From positions 24,198,001 to 24,262,000 of the forward strand of contig OY754469.1 in assembly GCA_963575645.1 (NCBI GenBank): 64,000 bases of DNA. Reading direction: 5' to 3'. Shown here one piece after another: positions 33,346 through 45,931 of the stretch. The notes under the pieces were generated by a model. That model was not told the DNA's origin and did not search any database. It saw nothing but the letters and a program-made list of their open reading frames with translations. Position numbers and translations under genes: made by a program. Position 1 is the stretch's first letter. The number at the start of each line of letters is the position of its first letter. The stretch comes from Xanthostigma xanthostigma (taxonomy: Eukaryota; Arthropoda; Insecta; Raphidioptera; Raphidiidae).

Positions 33346-34297
33346 TAAAGTTTTTAAACATTTTTTTTTGCATTTTTAATTTTTTTAATGAATATATATC
33401 ATCTCAAAAATATTGTGTCGAAATTTTTAATCGTTCGGAGCAAAATTAACGAAGCTATGAGCATTTGAGCGTCCGTCGCTCCAGGCCGGTTTTCTATGCC
33501 TGCAAAACTTTAAAACTTTTTTCTGAAACTTGTCGGCTATGAAGGCTTTTTTACTATCATACGGTGCAATACGCATGCGCACTTACTTTAATTGAGTAGG
33601 CTCCTGCTATTCGGAATCCTTCTTCAAAGCATGAACATATAGGTACATAGAGTGTTTCTCTGTCGCACCCTTCTCTCTTCTACAATTTCCAAACTTTATG
33701 TCTTAAAGACCCTAACTTTTGCAAGTTTTTAAATCCCCAAAAGCAGTACCTTCTTTGTTCCTTCCTCCCTTCGGCTTACCTCCTAAACGTCAGGACTTTT
33801 GGTATGATCTTTCCCTAAGCACCCTGAACAAATTTCTGAATGGATCGTTTAGGTCTCTGCTCACGCACTCTACAACTCCTTTATTGACTAAACTATTTAA
33901 GAAGTTTGAGGTGTTCAAGTTACGTTAGATAAATATATCAGATTGAAGCGTTGGAAATTCGTGAGATTATAATTATCGGTTTATTAGAGAGAAAAAAATA
34001 AATGCGTTGATGAAAAAAATAGTACCTATCTATATTTTTTTATCAATTATGCACAATTGAATTTAGCGTCGATTATCAGTTACTAACATACTTTATAAAA
34101 AGTTCAAATGAGATAATTCATTTTACAAAGAACGAAATAAAAAACAAGCTGTGCACAAAAAACTTGAAATTCTATTTAACACAGCTTCATCTTTTATATT
34201 ATTTAAATTTTAATGCCCTCATAAAAATGTTGATTGTTCAGAAACTTTCAACTCATTGTGTTGTAAACGTCTCAACTAGGGCTGAACAAAATTATAG
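33346..34297. other. Intronic sequence, nothing recognised
   Basis: No gene. A 69-codon ORF at 33719 has no recognisable domain. Confidence 0.35.
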
Positions 34298-34312
34298 TTA
34301 AAATCTATATAC

Positions 34313-34377
34313 AAATCTTTGATTAACTTCTGAATAGAACTTTTCAAATAAATAAAATTGTCGACAATTTTATTTAT
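34313..34377 (+). mobile_element. Foldback retroposon, 65-bp minimal copy
   Basis: The head AAATCTTTGATTAACTTCTG is that of the 430-bp copy at 11.1 kb. The body has collapsed to a perfect AATAAATAAAATTGTCGAC palindrome half and its complement. Flanks at 34298-34312 and 34378-34392 are both TTAAAATCTATATAC, a 15-bp duplication. It has lost nearly the whole stem yet was inserted as a unit or deleted afterwards. Confidence 0.8.
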
Positions 34378-34392
34378 TTAAAATCTATATAC

Positions 34393-35022
34393 TTAGAGGT
34401 GTTTGAAAAGTCCCGGAACGGAAATTTTATTATTTTAAATTTTACGAATTAGTAGTTCATAGGGCCCTAGGGCCCAATTTAGAACTTTGTAAAATTTTAT
34501 CCTGAAAAAAATATTTAAGATAATATTAAGTAACCGAATACAAATTAAGATTTATTCAACTCTGGACGCTTTTAGACTTTTATAAGGGCCCTACAAAGAG
34601 GTCTTAAGGTTCCAAATCGAGCTTTAGGGACCTATATGAAATATCGATCAGTGAAATTTCTCCTCAAACTGAATATTTTAGGTAAAAGTAAGTTAATCAT
34701 TTCAAATTTAGATATGGTACAAACTACAAGGGCTATTTTTAAGTCTTTCTTAGGGACTCTGCAAAGGGTCCGAGGGCTAAAGAAGTACTAAGACGTATTC
34801 GTATGTAAAATTTTCCGCAGAGTATGAAATAAAAAAGTATGGTTCTCATTAAAAATTTCAAAGTTGGGCTCTGTGAAACTCTTTTAAGGGCCTTCGGGTC
34901 CAAAATCTAATTTTGCCATTCGATAGACAGGAATATATTATTATAAAAAGCATTTTAACATTTTAGTCCGGCTTACCCGATAAGGACTGTTAAGCCGTTC
35001 CGGGACTTTTGAAGCATCTGTA
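34393..35022. other. Intronic sequence, nothing recognised
   Basis: Several GGGCCCT/AGGGCCT-like motifs recur at 34450-34900 but I see no clear repeat unit. Confidence 0.3.
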
Positions 35023-35205
35023 CATGAAAGCCCCTCCGCCGCGTCTGTCTGTCTGAACGCGATAAATTCAAAAACTGTCAAACTGATTTTCGTACGGTTA
35101 TCACTAACAGAAAGAGCGATAAATAAGGAAGGTTTCTGTATATAATTTGTATTAAATAATATTTCCAGAACAGTTTTGCACCCGAGTAAAATCGGGACGG
35201 CCGCT
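35023..35205 (+). mobile_element. Helitron-like remnant
   Basis: It begins near CTGTCTGTCTGAACGCGATA and ends with TTTTGCACCCGAGTAAAATC and a GGGACGGCCGCTTGT end, a mutated form of the CACCCGGGTG...CCGCTAGT terminus of copies A and B. The CTAG end is lost, so only a degraded copy is left. Confidence 0.5.
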
Positions 35206-35629
35206 TGTATTATCTAAAGTATAAACTTAATTTCTAATGCTGACTGTCGAAAAGTTTCAGTTTTTAATGTTTCAAAATTGGTTAAGCCGATACAATAAAT
35301 CGTTAACACAGAAGACAGACACGTAACATCGCAATGGTACAGGTGCCGTTATTCATAAAACTATGGTAACATCACCGGTACCGTCGGGAAGTTATGTGTC
35401 TATAGTTTATACTTTCAGATGAGGAGAGCTATGGTGAAATCGCGCCTAAAACACTTTGGTCTTTAGATAGCTACCAACACACGTATAATAATTATTTTGT
35501 ATAAACGCCTGTGTCGATTGCACATTCAAATAAATTGATTTCCTCGAACTTACTACTGCCAAACGATCGTTAGGCCGTGGTCTCTATGGTCCGCCGCGGC
35601 CCGCAACCAACGACGTACAGTGACGTCGC

Positions 35630-35697
35630 GACGTGTGCATTATATTATCTGTCTGCTGAATTGGCAGTTTCGTCAGTCTGTCACGCGCGCTTCAGGT
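35630..35697 (+). promoter_or_regulatory. Weak candidate start site and first exon inside intron 1
   Basis: TATATTATC (about 35641), then TCAGTC about 35 bases downstream (35673), then CTTCAG|GTAACA (a donor-like site at about 35697), in a locally GC-rich patch (35575-35700). It could be an alternative 5' exon of the transferase gene. Short motifs like these also occur by chance. Confidence 0.2.
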
Positions 35698-35812
35698 AAC
35701 ACCAATATTCTGTGGAATTAAAATGAATAAAAATGTACCAACTCTTTTACGTTTCGCAAAAGAAGAGGTTAAGATGCAGTGATGACTGTAAAAAAAAAGG
35801 GCAATAATACGT

Positions 35813-36745
35813 AAAATGTTCCAAAAAATGCGCCGGATTTAATTTTAAAGAAAAACACATTTATTTTTTGAATTAAGCAAACATATTATTTTTATTTCAA
35901 CATAAAGAAAAATAGTTCCGATTAAACGTGAAATACAACATCAGGCAAATGGCCACCACGCAACCTCCGGCACAGGGGTCTTCTTTTGTTGAAATTTTTA
36001 ATAACGTTTTCGCATAAATGTGGCTGTATTTCACCAATAACGCGCCGTATTTCCTCTGTAAGATGTTCAATTGTTTCAGGCTTATTCGCTTACACCTTTT
36101 CCTTCACATAGATCCAAATAAACAAGTCCATTGGTGTTAGATCGCACGATCTTGGTGGTCAAAGTTGATCGCCAAATCGAGAAATGACATGACCTGGAAA
36201 CTTGGTCTGCAGTAACACCATAATTGTTTCACGTGCTGTGTGGCAGGTCGCACCGTCTTATTGGAAAACGTGTCCTCCAAATAAATTTCATCCAATATAG
36301 GGCCACAAAAACTTCAGTTAACATTTCGCGATACCGCACACTATTAACAGTTATCGCATTTCCACATGCATTTTCAAAGAAATACAGATTCCCTTTCTGT
36401 GACTATATTTTCGAGTGATCAACAAGAACGACGATGAACAATGATCTTCTGATCCATCAGCGTAGATTTGATCTCAAATTTTGTAATAAAACGCCTCACT
36501 GTCGATTCATTTGGCGCATAATTGCGACCGAAAACTTGACGTAATTGGCGAACTGTTTTCGCAAAACTTTTATCATTTTTGTAATGTGTCTTTACAATAA
36601 TTAAACGTTGTTCGTTTGAATACTTCTGCATATTCTTAAATCGCATGGTCTGTACATGACAACTGTCCAAAAATATCACCGTATAACTCGTATTAACAAA
36701 ATGGCCGCAAATTTATATCCGGCACTCTTGTTGGGACACCCTTTA
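35813..36745 (-). mobile_element. Decayed mariner-like element 1
   Basis: Ends match imperfectly: GTTCCAAAAAATGCGCCGGA at the left and the reverse complement of the right end, TGTCCCAACAAGAGTGCCGG. Length about 0.93 kb. It contains a broken transposase on the minus strand. The Tc1/mariner superfamily would predict a TA duplication, which I could not confirm. Confidence 0.65.
35932..36646 (-). pseudogene. Mariner-like transposase relic 1
   Basis: The N-terminal part from the Met at 36646 reads YSNEQRLIIVKTHYKNDKSF, then NESTVRRFITKFE, a helix-turn-helix typical of this mariner-related group. About 36400-36060 holds catalytic-domain pieces in shifted frames (a CDLTPMDLFIWIY-like stretch). The frame ending at 35932 reads RRLRGGHLPDVVFHV before TAA. 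Frameshifts and missing sequence between the HTH and the second Asp make it inactive. A second relic with the same RGGHL-DV-FH C-terminus lies at 46.0 kb. Confidence 0.7.
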
Positions 36746-37882
36746 AAAGGAACATATACAAATTTTATTTAAAACATTATTTTTTATCGATGTGTGTAGG
36801 CTTTCACGGCAGGTGTTGTTCCAAAATTGCTTGGTTTCCGAGCTTGTAGGTGGTGGTTCATTGTTATTTCTGAGCTACAACTATTGCTTCCGTATAAATT
36901 ATATTGGAAATTCATTCTTAAATGAAATATTTTTTGTAAATCTGTTTCACTATAGACACATTTGTCGTAGTTAGTGTTTTTTTCATTATGCCGGATCATT
37001 GGATACTGACGTCAGTTTCGGTCATTTTTTTATTATCTCATCGACTGCATAAATAAAATTGACATCAAAACGTCGACTCCGAGAGTACTTTCATATCGTC
37101 ATGAAGTGCTAAATTCATCTTATTATAACCCTATGGCAGCTTTAACTTTGCAATTTCCAGCAACATAAAAATATTGATAATTGTCACTTATTTGTCTGCC
37201 TCGATGTGAACTCAACAATTTTTATGTTTTCAATATATAGGAAATCCGACGGTCGACTCTGAGACTCTGATGTATACACAATATAATCCGCGCTCTACAG
37301 ATATCCTAATTGTTGACGAATGTGCGATTTTAAATTCCGTACCAATTTTAAGGTACGTACGCACGTCATTGATGGACCTTATTACTCCAACTTAATAGTC
37401 TATGAAAATACTGACAAATCAATAAACAATCCCAACCCTAGTGACATGAAAACAAGCCGGTGTCTGGACGAAGATGTTGTTGACATAATTTTTGTAGATT
37501 TATTTTCATCTCTCGCAGCTTTCCATTTCTACAGGCGCGTGATAAATGATGGCTTGTTTTCGTTCCACTCGGCGCCTGTGTCCGTCTAACTTAACTTAAT
37601 TGACGGTCAATCAAACTGACGTAAACATTATGATGTCCAGGAGTGGATAACATGTTCGGCTGTTTTAGTAGAGGTTTTATTGTTAGGTATATTATTTTTT
37701 CACTTATTGAGAACTAGTTACCCGGTTCGCTTTTGCCCAGATGCAAAAATTACACTCCTCTTTCACCCACTTAGAGGTGGAAAGAAACGTTTTTATATGT
37801 AAGTTTATATATGCTGGGTTTAAAATTTCACAATTTTTCATGTATCAAAATATAGGAGTTTTTATAAAAAAGTAATAATAGG
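36746..37882. other. Intronic sequence, nothing recognised
   Basis: An 89-codon ORF at 37320 has no recognisable domain. ACTAGTTACCCGGTTCGCTT at 37716 resembles an inverted, degraded Helitron 3' end. Confidence 0.35.
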
Positions 37883-39223
37883 GTAATTATTTACAAGTGG
37901 AGCTCCAGACAAATAGAACTCCAACAAATTTTTGGTTGTTCAGGGTCATTTCAGAGTGTTCCAATAGTACGTTCAAGGCGGGCGAGGCATATTTTTCCCA
38001 TCATAATATAATACATTTCACAATATACGCCGTATATAAAGAATTACTTTGTTTTATTGTGAAATGAGGAATGTGGAGGGTTTTAAACATTATATTCATA
38101 TAATTTTGGTTCGATATGACTTTCTTGAGGACAGAGTGGTCCATTCAGAGACGGCTTGTCAGGTTAAACGCGGCAGGAGCCACCCACCTCGTAAATTGAG
38201 AATTTGAAGAGCAGTGAAATTCATTTTTTTTTTTTGTTGCATGACTTTAACTAAAGCATTATCTTTGTCAGATAACTTTTTGTATACGTTAATTAATAAT
38301 AAAAATATGTATTATTAGATTTTTTTACATGGTGCAAAGTACCCTATATTAGATCAGATCTCTCAGCGAAATGGACAAAGATTGAAATAAAACATTCCTA
38401 TACTCGTTTCATTTTTAATCTCATTTATCAATAACTGATTATCTACTTATAATTTATAGATTTATTTTTATTCGCGATGTAAATTGTAGGTACTAACTAT
38501 AATTCAGGACTCTCGTGTAGCAACGAAATGCAATTAAATTGTAAATATCGATACCCAAAATATGCCGCGACTTCTATGGAAGTTTTTTATTCTGTCTCTC
38601 TGTCTGTCGATACAGCAAGGAGTTAGAATTTCTGCCTTGTTATTACGTGTAATTATCGATATCAGTCGATATTTAAAACTTATTCACTCGTATGATCAAC
38701 TGAACGCCTTAATCAAACACTGCTGGCTTGCAGAAAGCAATGTCAGAAAATCCAATTTAACTATGAACTTAGATTGATTTTTTTATTATAATATAATAGC
38801 GGCCCCTCCTGGTTTCCCCCACCCTTCACTGTTGTGAGCCCCCATATACTCATCTATTTCAAAAAAACAAAGTAATTTTTTATAATAAATACTATTATCG
38901 TGAATTGATGGGGAAAATACGCCTCCACCGCCTTGAAAGTAGGGGGTCGAATGGGGGATAGAGAGTGGGATAGGGGGCAGTAAAACTTTTATCAACCGTT
39001 TAACATCTTTCTTCCACCCTCCACTGTTCTGAAATCTCATATAATTTACATCTTTTTCAATAAAACAAAATTATTTTTTATATACGATGTATATTCTGAA
39101 ATGCATATTATAATGAGAAAAATATGCCTTCCCCGCCTTAAAAGTACTATTGGAATATTCAGAAATGATTAAAAAAAAGTTTTAGAGTGATATTTGTCTG
39201 GAGCTCCACTTGTAAATGATTAC
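37883..39223. mobile_element. 1.34-kb element with long TIRs and repeated subterminal units
   Basis: GTAATTATTTACAAGTGGAG opens the left end; its inverse closes the right end (CTCCACTTGTAAATGATTAC). The inversion runs about 200 bp through TTCCAATAGTAC, AAGGCGGG and GCATATTTTTC. On the right the inner part is duplicated as two diverged units of about 200 bp (38815 and 39015; CCACCCT-CACTGTT...CCGCCTT). No ORF. Superfamily unknown. Confidence 0.7.
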
Positions 39224-40281
39224 TAAAAGTAGCAGCTACTTTTCATTCATTTTAGGTTTCTGTGTCGAAAAACACTAACGCGTATTTGATTATTTTTATA
39301 TGTTGAATTTAATACCGTGTACATACTTTAACGATTTGCGAAAATGAACAGTGTGTCAAAAAATTCTACATCTTCTATCGACCTCCTTAAGAGTTGAATG
39401 TCGCAAAATTATTCCTTATCACTTGTCTACATCATAAAAGAAGTATTCTATCCTGGACTGAGCTTTGATAAGTGGTGAGTTACTCTACTGTTTTATACAG
39501 GGTGTAATAACGCCCCATGCCATATATGCGTTATTTGTCATCTCGTAAAAAAAATAATGAAAGGAGACCTATAAATAAGTGCTACTTTATTGTAAAGGAA
39601 TACTAAACTTTTTTTCAAATGGTCGAATACTTATATTTTTTTTTAATTTAGTCTTTTTTTCTGATTGACAAGTTGAGTTCGGTACTATATTAGTTCGAAA
39701 AAAGTAATGAAATGTTAAGCTGCATTACATAGAATTTGGGTAGAACGTTGATCAATAAAGGGTTTAGTAAATAATGTTAGCTAACAGGTAAAAACACAAA
39801 ATAAACTATCAATCAATTTGTAGCCTGTATTTTATTGAATTGTATCACTTCTTAATTTTTACATGCGACATGGCTTCTGTCTAGTCATCGTTTCTCCTGA
39901 CACACGCGTCCCCTCGTGTCATTGATCAGCCGCATACTTATCACGTGGGAAAGCGCAGTACATTCTTGGGCACAAAGAAACACCACAGCTCGTGTGACGT
40001 GTACACTGTACAGTGTGTGCACTGCACCCTAATTCTTACAATAAAATATAATGTTAATATTTCGCCTTGAATCCCATTTCTTCCAAATTAAAAAAAATAT
40101 TTTTTAGCTACACGCTAAAATTGAGATTTATGTTATAAAAACAATGTAATAATTACATCAACTGATTCTAGTTGAGAAAAACATTATTACGCCAAATAAT
40201 CTTTATGCTTTACATTTAAATTTAAAATACGTTGAGAAAATCCAGACGAACATTCTGATAAAGAAAATTATTTTGCTGCAG
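39224..40281. other. Intronic sequence up to exon 2
   Basis: ACAGGGTGTAATAACGCCCC at 39496 resembles a transposon end without a partner. The TTTTGCTGCAG acceptor closes the intron. Confidence 0.35.
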
Positions 40282-40490
40282 GAATCCGGTGCCGATAAAG
40301 AAGTGTTACCACTTCCCATAGCCGCAGTGGATGCACCTGGTGAAATGGGGAAACCAGTTGTTATGTCAAATAACATGAGCGCTGAAATAAAGAAGATGTT
40401 CGATGATGGTTGGTACAAAAACGCATTCAATCAATACGCTAGCGATCTGATCAGCGTTCACAGGAGTCTTCCGGATCCCAGAGATGAATG
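40282..40490 (+). CDS. Polypeptide GalNAc-transferase (pgant-type), coding exon 2
   Basis: This 209-bp exon continues the frame of exon 1 at residue 92. It ends GAATG|GTGAGT, leaving a split codon (TG|N) that would read Trp if the next exon starts with G. The peptide contains APGEMGKPVVM, then MFDDGWYKNAFNQYASDLIS and VHRSLPDPRDE(W). This is the boundary between stem and catalytic domain in GT27 enzymes, where F-N-x-x-(A/V)-S-(D/E)-x-I and (R/N)-x-(L/I)-P-D-x-R-x-x-x-C are highly conserved. Combined with the signal anchor of exon 1, the assignment is good to family level. The catalytic GT-A domain (DxH, WGGEN block) and the ricin-like lectin domain lie beyond the window, so I give no paralog symbol. 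Confidence 0.87.
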
Positions 40491-41625
40491 GTGAGTTAAT
40501 GATTTTATGTACGCCTTTACATTCATTTTCGAGTTATTTCGACCTTTTCTTTATCAATGTGTCTAGTAGTCAGGGAAAAGATGTATATTATATATTACCA
40601 CAACTAAAGTAAATAACCAGAAGCATAACACGGAGGCGGTGCCTTTTAATTGGTTACCGACCGTTTCGTTATCTTGGTTCCAAGTAAAAGATGAAATTTT
40701 ATAGCTTTTCCATAGGCGTACCTAATTCATTTAATATTTGCTGATTTGCTTAAAAACATGTGTTTTAATATCGAAAAAAGCCAATAAAACTTTTACCTGG
40801 CTGACCTGAAAACCTGAAAAAATCAAGGATTTTTTTAAAGGTAATCTGGGTGATAATTTGTTTTTGAAAATTCAAAGAAAGCGCCAGGGGCACTGTTATG
40901 TAAACGTTTTTAGATGGCATCAGTCATGTTGCACCTTGTTTAAAAGGTATTCAATTTTCACACACTCGTTTAAAAATATTATAAATCTAATTGCCCGTTC
41001 TCTGGTTATGAATAGATTAAAATGCAAGTGACTCGAACAATTTAAGGAAACAAACAAAAATGGAATAAAAATCGACCAAGGCTTTTACAAATATTACAAA
41101 ACATGCTTACAGTCTGAAAAGTGGTTGAATAAAACAATAAAGTTTTTGTATAAGTAGGCGTGTAAAATTACACTGAAAATGCTTTTACCCTGCTACATTT
41201 CATATTGAACCTTGTTTTGCAAATATGATAGGCGTGAAAGGAGTTTTTTTTTATTTTTTATTTTCTTAAAATATTCGTCTTGCTTGCATTTTACTTTTGT
41301 TATAACTCTCTTCATAACTAGAGAACGAATAATAAGATTTTCATTTTTTTAAACGAGTACATAAACCTTATACAAATGAAATGCAGCATAATTCTCTAGT
41401 TACCTATCTATAAATTGTATATTAATAGTATCGTTGAATTTTCATAAACAAATGTCTCTTCAAAGGTTATGTGACAAAATTTTACCTTGATTTTGTGTAA
41501 ACGTTTTAACTAAATAAAAAGATAATACAAGGGGGACCGCGCACTGCAAACAGTTTGTGGTGACTATTCACTAGTTAGGAAGAAAAAAAATTGAATTCAA
41601 TAATTAGTTATAGATTTTGTTCGTG
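40491..41625. other. Start of intron 2, nothing recognised
   Basis: GTGAGT donor, then AT-rich sequence without exon or repeat that I can identify. Confidence 0.35.
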
Positions 41626-41680
41626 GGTTCGACCTCGTCTATAATAAGATCAATTTATTTAGGTTTGTGTACAGATAGGA
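41626..41680 (+). repeat. tRNA-derived SINE-like fragment
   Basis: TCGTGGGTTCGA (box B like) followed by AATTTATTTAGG, the same combination as in the fragment at 42.57 kb. Only the 3' part of the tRNA-like region is recognisable. Confidence 0.4.
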
Positions 41681-42544
41681 TGTTTCATTTCACAAGAAAC
41701 ATTTTACTATATGTAAATGACGAATGTTAGTTCTTCTTTTTGAAAAAAATAAATAGTGCATTTATTATAATTGTAAACATTCTCATCCAGCAAATAAATT
41801 TTGTCTGATAAATATAGATATCATATGTGACGTACCTCTAATATAATCTGTAAACAAATATAAACAGAGTTTAATCAAAATTTAGCAAAAAATACTTTAT
41901 TCACTAGCTTGTAGCATCGCTCTTTCATATAATTAACATGTCAATTAATAAAAATGATAAATGCTTGTACATATATAATCATATGGCATTATTGATTATT
42001 ATTGATAAGCGTCTATGGTTAACAAACTGATAAAATTATTATTTAGAACATAAAAAAACTATATAAATATTGAAATATTTTAATACAAAATGATACTATT
42101 ATTAACTTATATTACAAAAAAACTCTGTCACCATATTTTCATGTAAAGCGAGACACAAAAACACGCAAACTACCAACCCCAAAGAGTTAAAAAATGATAG
42201 AAGAAAGTAATAATTTTCTGTTGTTTTTCATTTTATCATACGAGTACACTGTGTTTCACTTTTTATGAACTCACTTGGACATTCGTGTTATTTTCAATGA
42301 ATTAGTGTAAAATTTTTGTACTATACAATTTCCTGAAATGCCACTTTCAATCGAACTTAAGAAGTATACCTCCTTGTTGTGAACACGAGAAATTGAAAAC
42401 CATATTTTGCTTTATTTTCAAGCAAAGTACAATATTTTACGTTTCTATTTTCGCTGACTGCCTTGTAAAAAAAGTGTAGTTGAAAACTTTTTTTAACTGA
42501 AATACAAAACTTAAACAAAAGGTAAACATTACCAAATATGTGTT

Positions 42545-42645
42545 ATTTAAGTGAAACTAAACTCGCAGATTCATAGTCGCTGGCTCGTGGGTTCGAGCCG
42601 CATGCTGGACGGTAATGCATTCTTTTCTAATTAATTTATTTAGGT
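42545..42645 (+). repeat. tRNA-Lys-like SINE fragment
   Basis: GCTCGTGGGTTCGAGCCGCA followed by TGCTGGACGG resembles the TpsiC arm and acceptor 3' strand of tRNA-Lys. It is followed by an AT-rich tail with AATTTATTTAGG. The D arm and anticodon arm are not intact, so it is not a functional tRNA. Confidence 0.5.
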
Positions 42646-42850
42646 AATTTTAGTACAAAATTTGAAATCCTAAAAATAACCAAACAAATACTTACGTATC
42701 ACGATTAAAATATTTAAGCGCCATCAAGTGTCATAAACAATATAATTGTTTATTTCTTTATAACTGCAGAACCAAAATTTGGCTGTAGAACACACAACTG
42801 GGGTACTGATGGCACAGAACACTAATTGTGCAAGTCTTAGCTTTTTATCC

Positions 42851-43180
42851 TCACAAGTGGGGAATGGTACCTACTAGTTTAGGTCAAATATCACTTTTCA
42901 AAAATTTTACAATATCTTTTCGTTTTGAGGTCCCCCGAATCCAAAAAACATATTTTTGGAAAAGTTTGTGTGTCTGTTTTTCTGTTAGTCTGTGAGCACG
43001 ATACAGGTCAAACGGATATAAGCGAATTGAAACGAAATTTTTGGAGGATGTTTGGTATAACCATTACCCGCGTAACCTCACGCGATATCAGAAATTTTAT
43101 TTTCTTTATTATACTATGTCAAATGTCAGCATTTTGAAGTTGGCATGGTCCCGTCGCCCAATTGGCTGAAATTTTTTCTT
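42851..43180 (+). mobile_element. MITE-like element with ACCATTCCAAC-type ends (copy 3)
   Basis: It carries CACAAGTGGGGAATGGTACC, TCCAAAAAACATATTTTTGG, ACAGGTCAAACGGAT and GGTCCCGTCGCCCAATTGGC, in the order of the copies at 10.2 and 62.05 kb. The extreme left end is missing and there is a large internal deletion. Confidence 0.7.
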
Positions 43181-45931
43181 GTATACTAAGTGTCAGTGTT
43201 TTCTGGTCGGTCGCAGTACGTCCTTCTGTCGTTGGTTGTTTCGCTTAGTGGTTTAAGTTCGTAGGTACTGCTGGTGCCCTGTTTTTTTTTTGGATTTGAG
43301 CCTCCATCCTTTCGATTGAAATTCTGTGTTTTGTATTTCTTCTAATGTCCTCTCTGTACCTATATGACCTAAAACTTAGAGTTACGCTCTCTTCCTAACG
43401 GGACACTCTTCAAAGGAGAAACCAAGAAGCTTACACACTTGCATATTATTTGAGTTATATAATACATAATATACCGTGAACATTAAAGAAAATCAATGAT
43501 AATAGTTTGGACTACAGTGTTGTCAGATAAATATTTAATCAAATCGAGAGAGAAAGAAAGAAAGGGAGAGATTGTAGATTACAGACGCTAAACACAACTT
43601 ATCAGATTATTAAAGCCAGACTAAAAATCGGAATTTATTTGCAAAAATTGGGACAAATTAGAATTAGTTATTTTATGTTTCTTGTTCATCAATGAAGGTA
43701 TTTTGAAGTATAGAAAAAAGCCAACATATAAAAAAAGCATTTTTGCTGTACCTACCTATATCTTCTGCTTTATTTTTAGTCAATCTTTCCACCCGGGCCT
43801 ACCCTTATAATTATCACTTTATTATATTTTATTTGAACAAGATGCTAAACTGTAATAATTTCATTTAACCAGAAGACTAAGCGTTGCCCAGCCTCTTTCT
43901 TAAGTTTTATGTTCAGCGATTTGGCTCAGTTCCTATAGGCATACAGTTGAATGCTGGCGTTTAATTAACGAGATGGCCGTTCAGTTACTTGGTTAATTTA
44001 ACTTTCGGGCTTCGATATGGACACAGCCTCAGTTACTTCTTTGTCTTTTTACCTCGTTGCCATTGGCACAGCCTATGTACTTGGTTTAATTCTGTTGGCG
44101 TACCTACGTGTCTGAGAAGATAATCATTTTCTTTAGAACTTGTTAAACAACAAACAGCCATAAACTTTTTATGTATACAAGGAAGTGAAATTAAAGCTTT
44201 AGGTCACATCTCCTTTATTGTATATTCTTTCCAATTTATGACCGAAGTTTCCGTTTTTTGTGTATAGTCTATTTAAGTCACGTCGACCTATGCATCCGCC
44301 TACCTTTACAAAGTGCCCAGGACTCTAGGTATCATTCGAAACTCTTCGTAATGAATTCCTAGTTACTCAACTTTTTATGTTGGTAATGCTTCGACACTAA
44401 ATATCAGATGCTGTAGAATTGTAAATCTATTCTGTTTGTTTTACTCGTTTGCTGAGAAAAAAACAAGAAGAGGGTTTTTATTTCTTTGTTATAGTTAGAA
44501 GAAGTGTAAATTTATATTTTAATATAAAACGATACTGTATTTCACAATCAGTTGCTGCAAAAACTATTCCGATTATTTTTCTAACTTTGCCGTCTTTATA
44601 CAGGGTTCATCAATAAAATTGAACAACTGGCAGTTTCGTTTTTAAACACGATATAATCGCTTTATAACAAAATTATGTGCTGGTTAACTTATAACCTTAT
44701 TTCTACAGCAGAAAACACCCTCCTGTGTTCTGATGAGATTATTTGAAAAATACTAAATTCCTGATGATATTATTTTATATATGACTCTTTTTTATTCCTT
44801 TGGAAGTATATCGTTCAAATATAGTTTTTGAAGTTAAATTAGAATGAGGAACTCCAGTACGCTCTTCCACTAGAGTCAGACGATAGAGACAAGCACTGGA
44901 CGCTGCCTCTGCTTGTAGACCGAAAGCGTCCACTCAACCACCTACTCTGCAGAACGTTCAATGAAACCTTTTGAAAGAATATAACCGCAATCGACGCGAA
45001 CACACCTGTACGTTCGATTTAGCGCACAGATAAATCTCTAACTTGCATTCGAATTTAACATCTGAAAGAGATCGAGCAAGTTCGATGAGCTCTGAGGAAA
45101 ATAAGCGAGCAAACTGATTTAACCATTTTCAGAGCATACATTTTAACATACGCGGAAAGAGGTGCTGTGAAAATAAATAAACTTTATTTGTATAAGATTT
45201 TTTTTTACTAAATAAAAATACACAAAATGTTTTAAAGAATAGTTCTAACTAATAAATTTGTATTGAACGAGGACAACTATAACAATAAAAAAAAAGAAAA
45301 ATATCGGGAAAAAATTGAGAAATTAATTAATTGCGAAATGAACGAATAAAAGCAGGAAAAGTACAAATTATGGCTTATTATTAGAACGAAGTTAAATTAA
45401 ATAAAACATGTGGAAAAATAAAATAATAAGAATTTAATTTACTTCTGCAATATTATTTTGACGTTCGGAATTGTTTAGATGGTTCGAATTGCTCGCTTGT
45501 CACATGACCAAAAATCTGATCGCTCTGCTTGATCTATCCGCTATCGGGTGCAAAACCGAGCGTATCCCTCGTGAACGCGTTCAGCTAGGTATGGTCGCGT
45601 CCAGTTGCTGTGGCTTTGTTTACGCAATACGCATAGAGTAAAACTAACCATGAAAGAGTTTAGAACGATCTTAACATTAATTTTCTTGCGCATGAACACG
45701 CTTTGCCTTTAACATTACTTAGCTTAGTGTTGTTAAACCTTAGTTCGCACATCTAAAACTGCGTTTACGACTATACGTAAACGCTTTAACTTGCTTTAGT
45801 TGTCGAGTGTAAGCTACTACGCATGTCAGGTCTAACCTAACTTCAAATAGTTTAAAGTCTATCCAGCTGTCAGAAATTCAACTGATAACCTTGATGAATC
45901 CTAACGTGCATTAACGCTCTTAAAACTACTA
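43181..45931. other. 2.7 kb of intronic sequence without recognised features
   Basis: I see no exon of the transferase, RNA gene or clear repeat here. Short purine tracts occur at about 43550 (AGAAAGAAAGAAAGGGAGAG). Confidence 0.4.

Larger units (their letters stand above)
25677..40281 (+). other. Intron 1 of the GalNAc-transferase gene (14.6 kb)
   Basis: GTATGT donor at 25677 and TTTTGCTGCAG acceptor ending at 40281; both exons are phase 0 here. About 43% of the intron is one sense-oriented LTR retrotransposon (25947-32191). The rest contains a MITE, hairpins, a foldback, a Helitron remnant, a mariner relic and a long-TIR element. No host exon was found inside. Confidence 0.75.

Noticed and set aside
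37320..37589. 89-codon ORF as a gene or exon
   Set aside because: No recognisable domain or good flanking splice sites.
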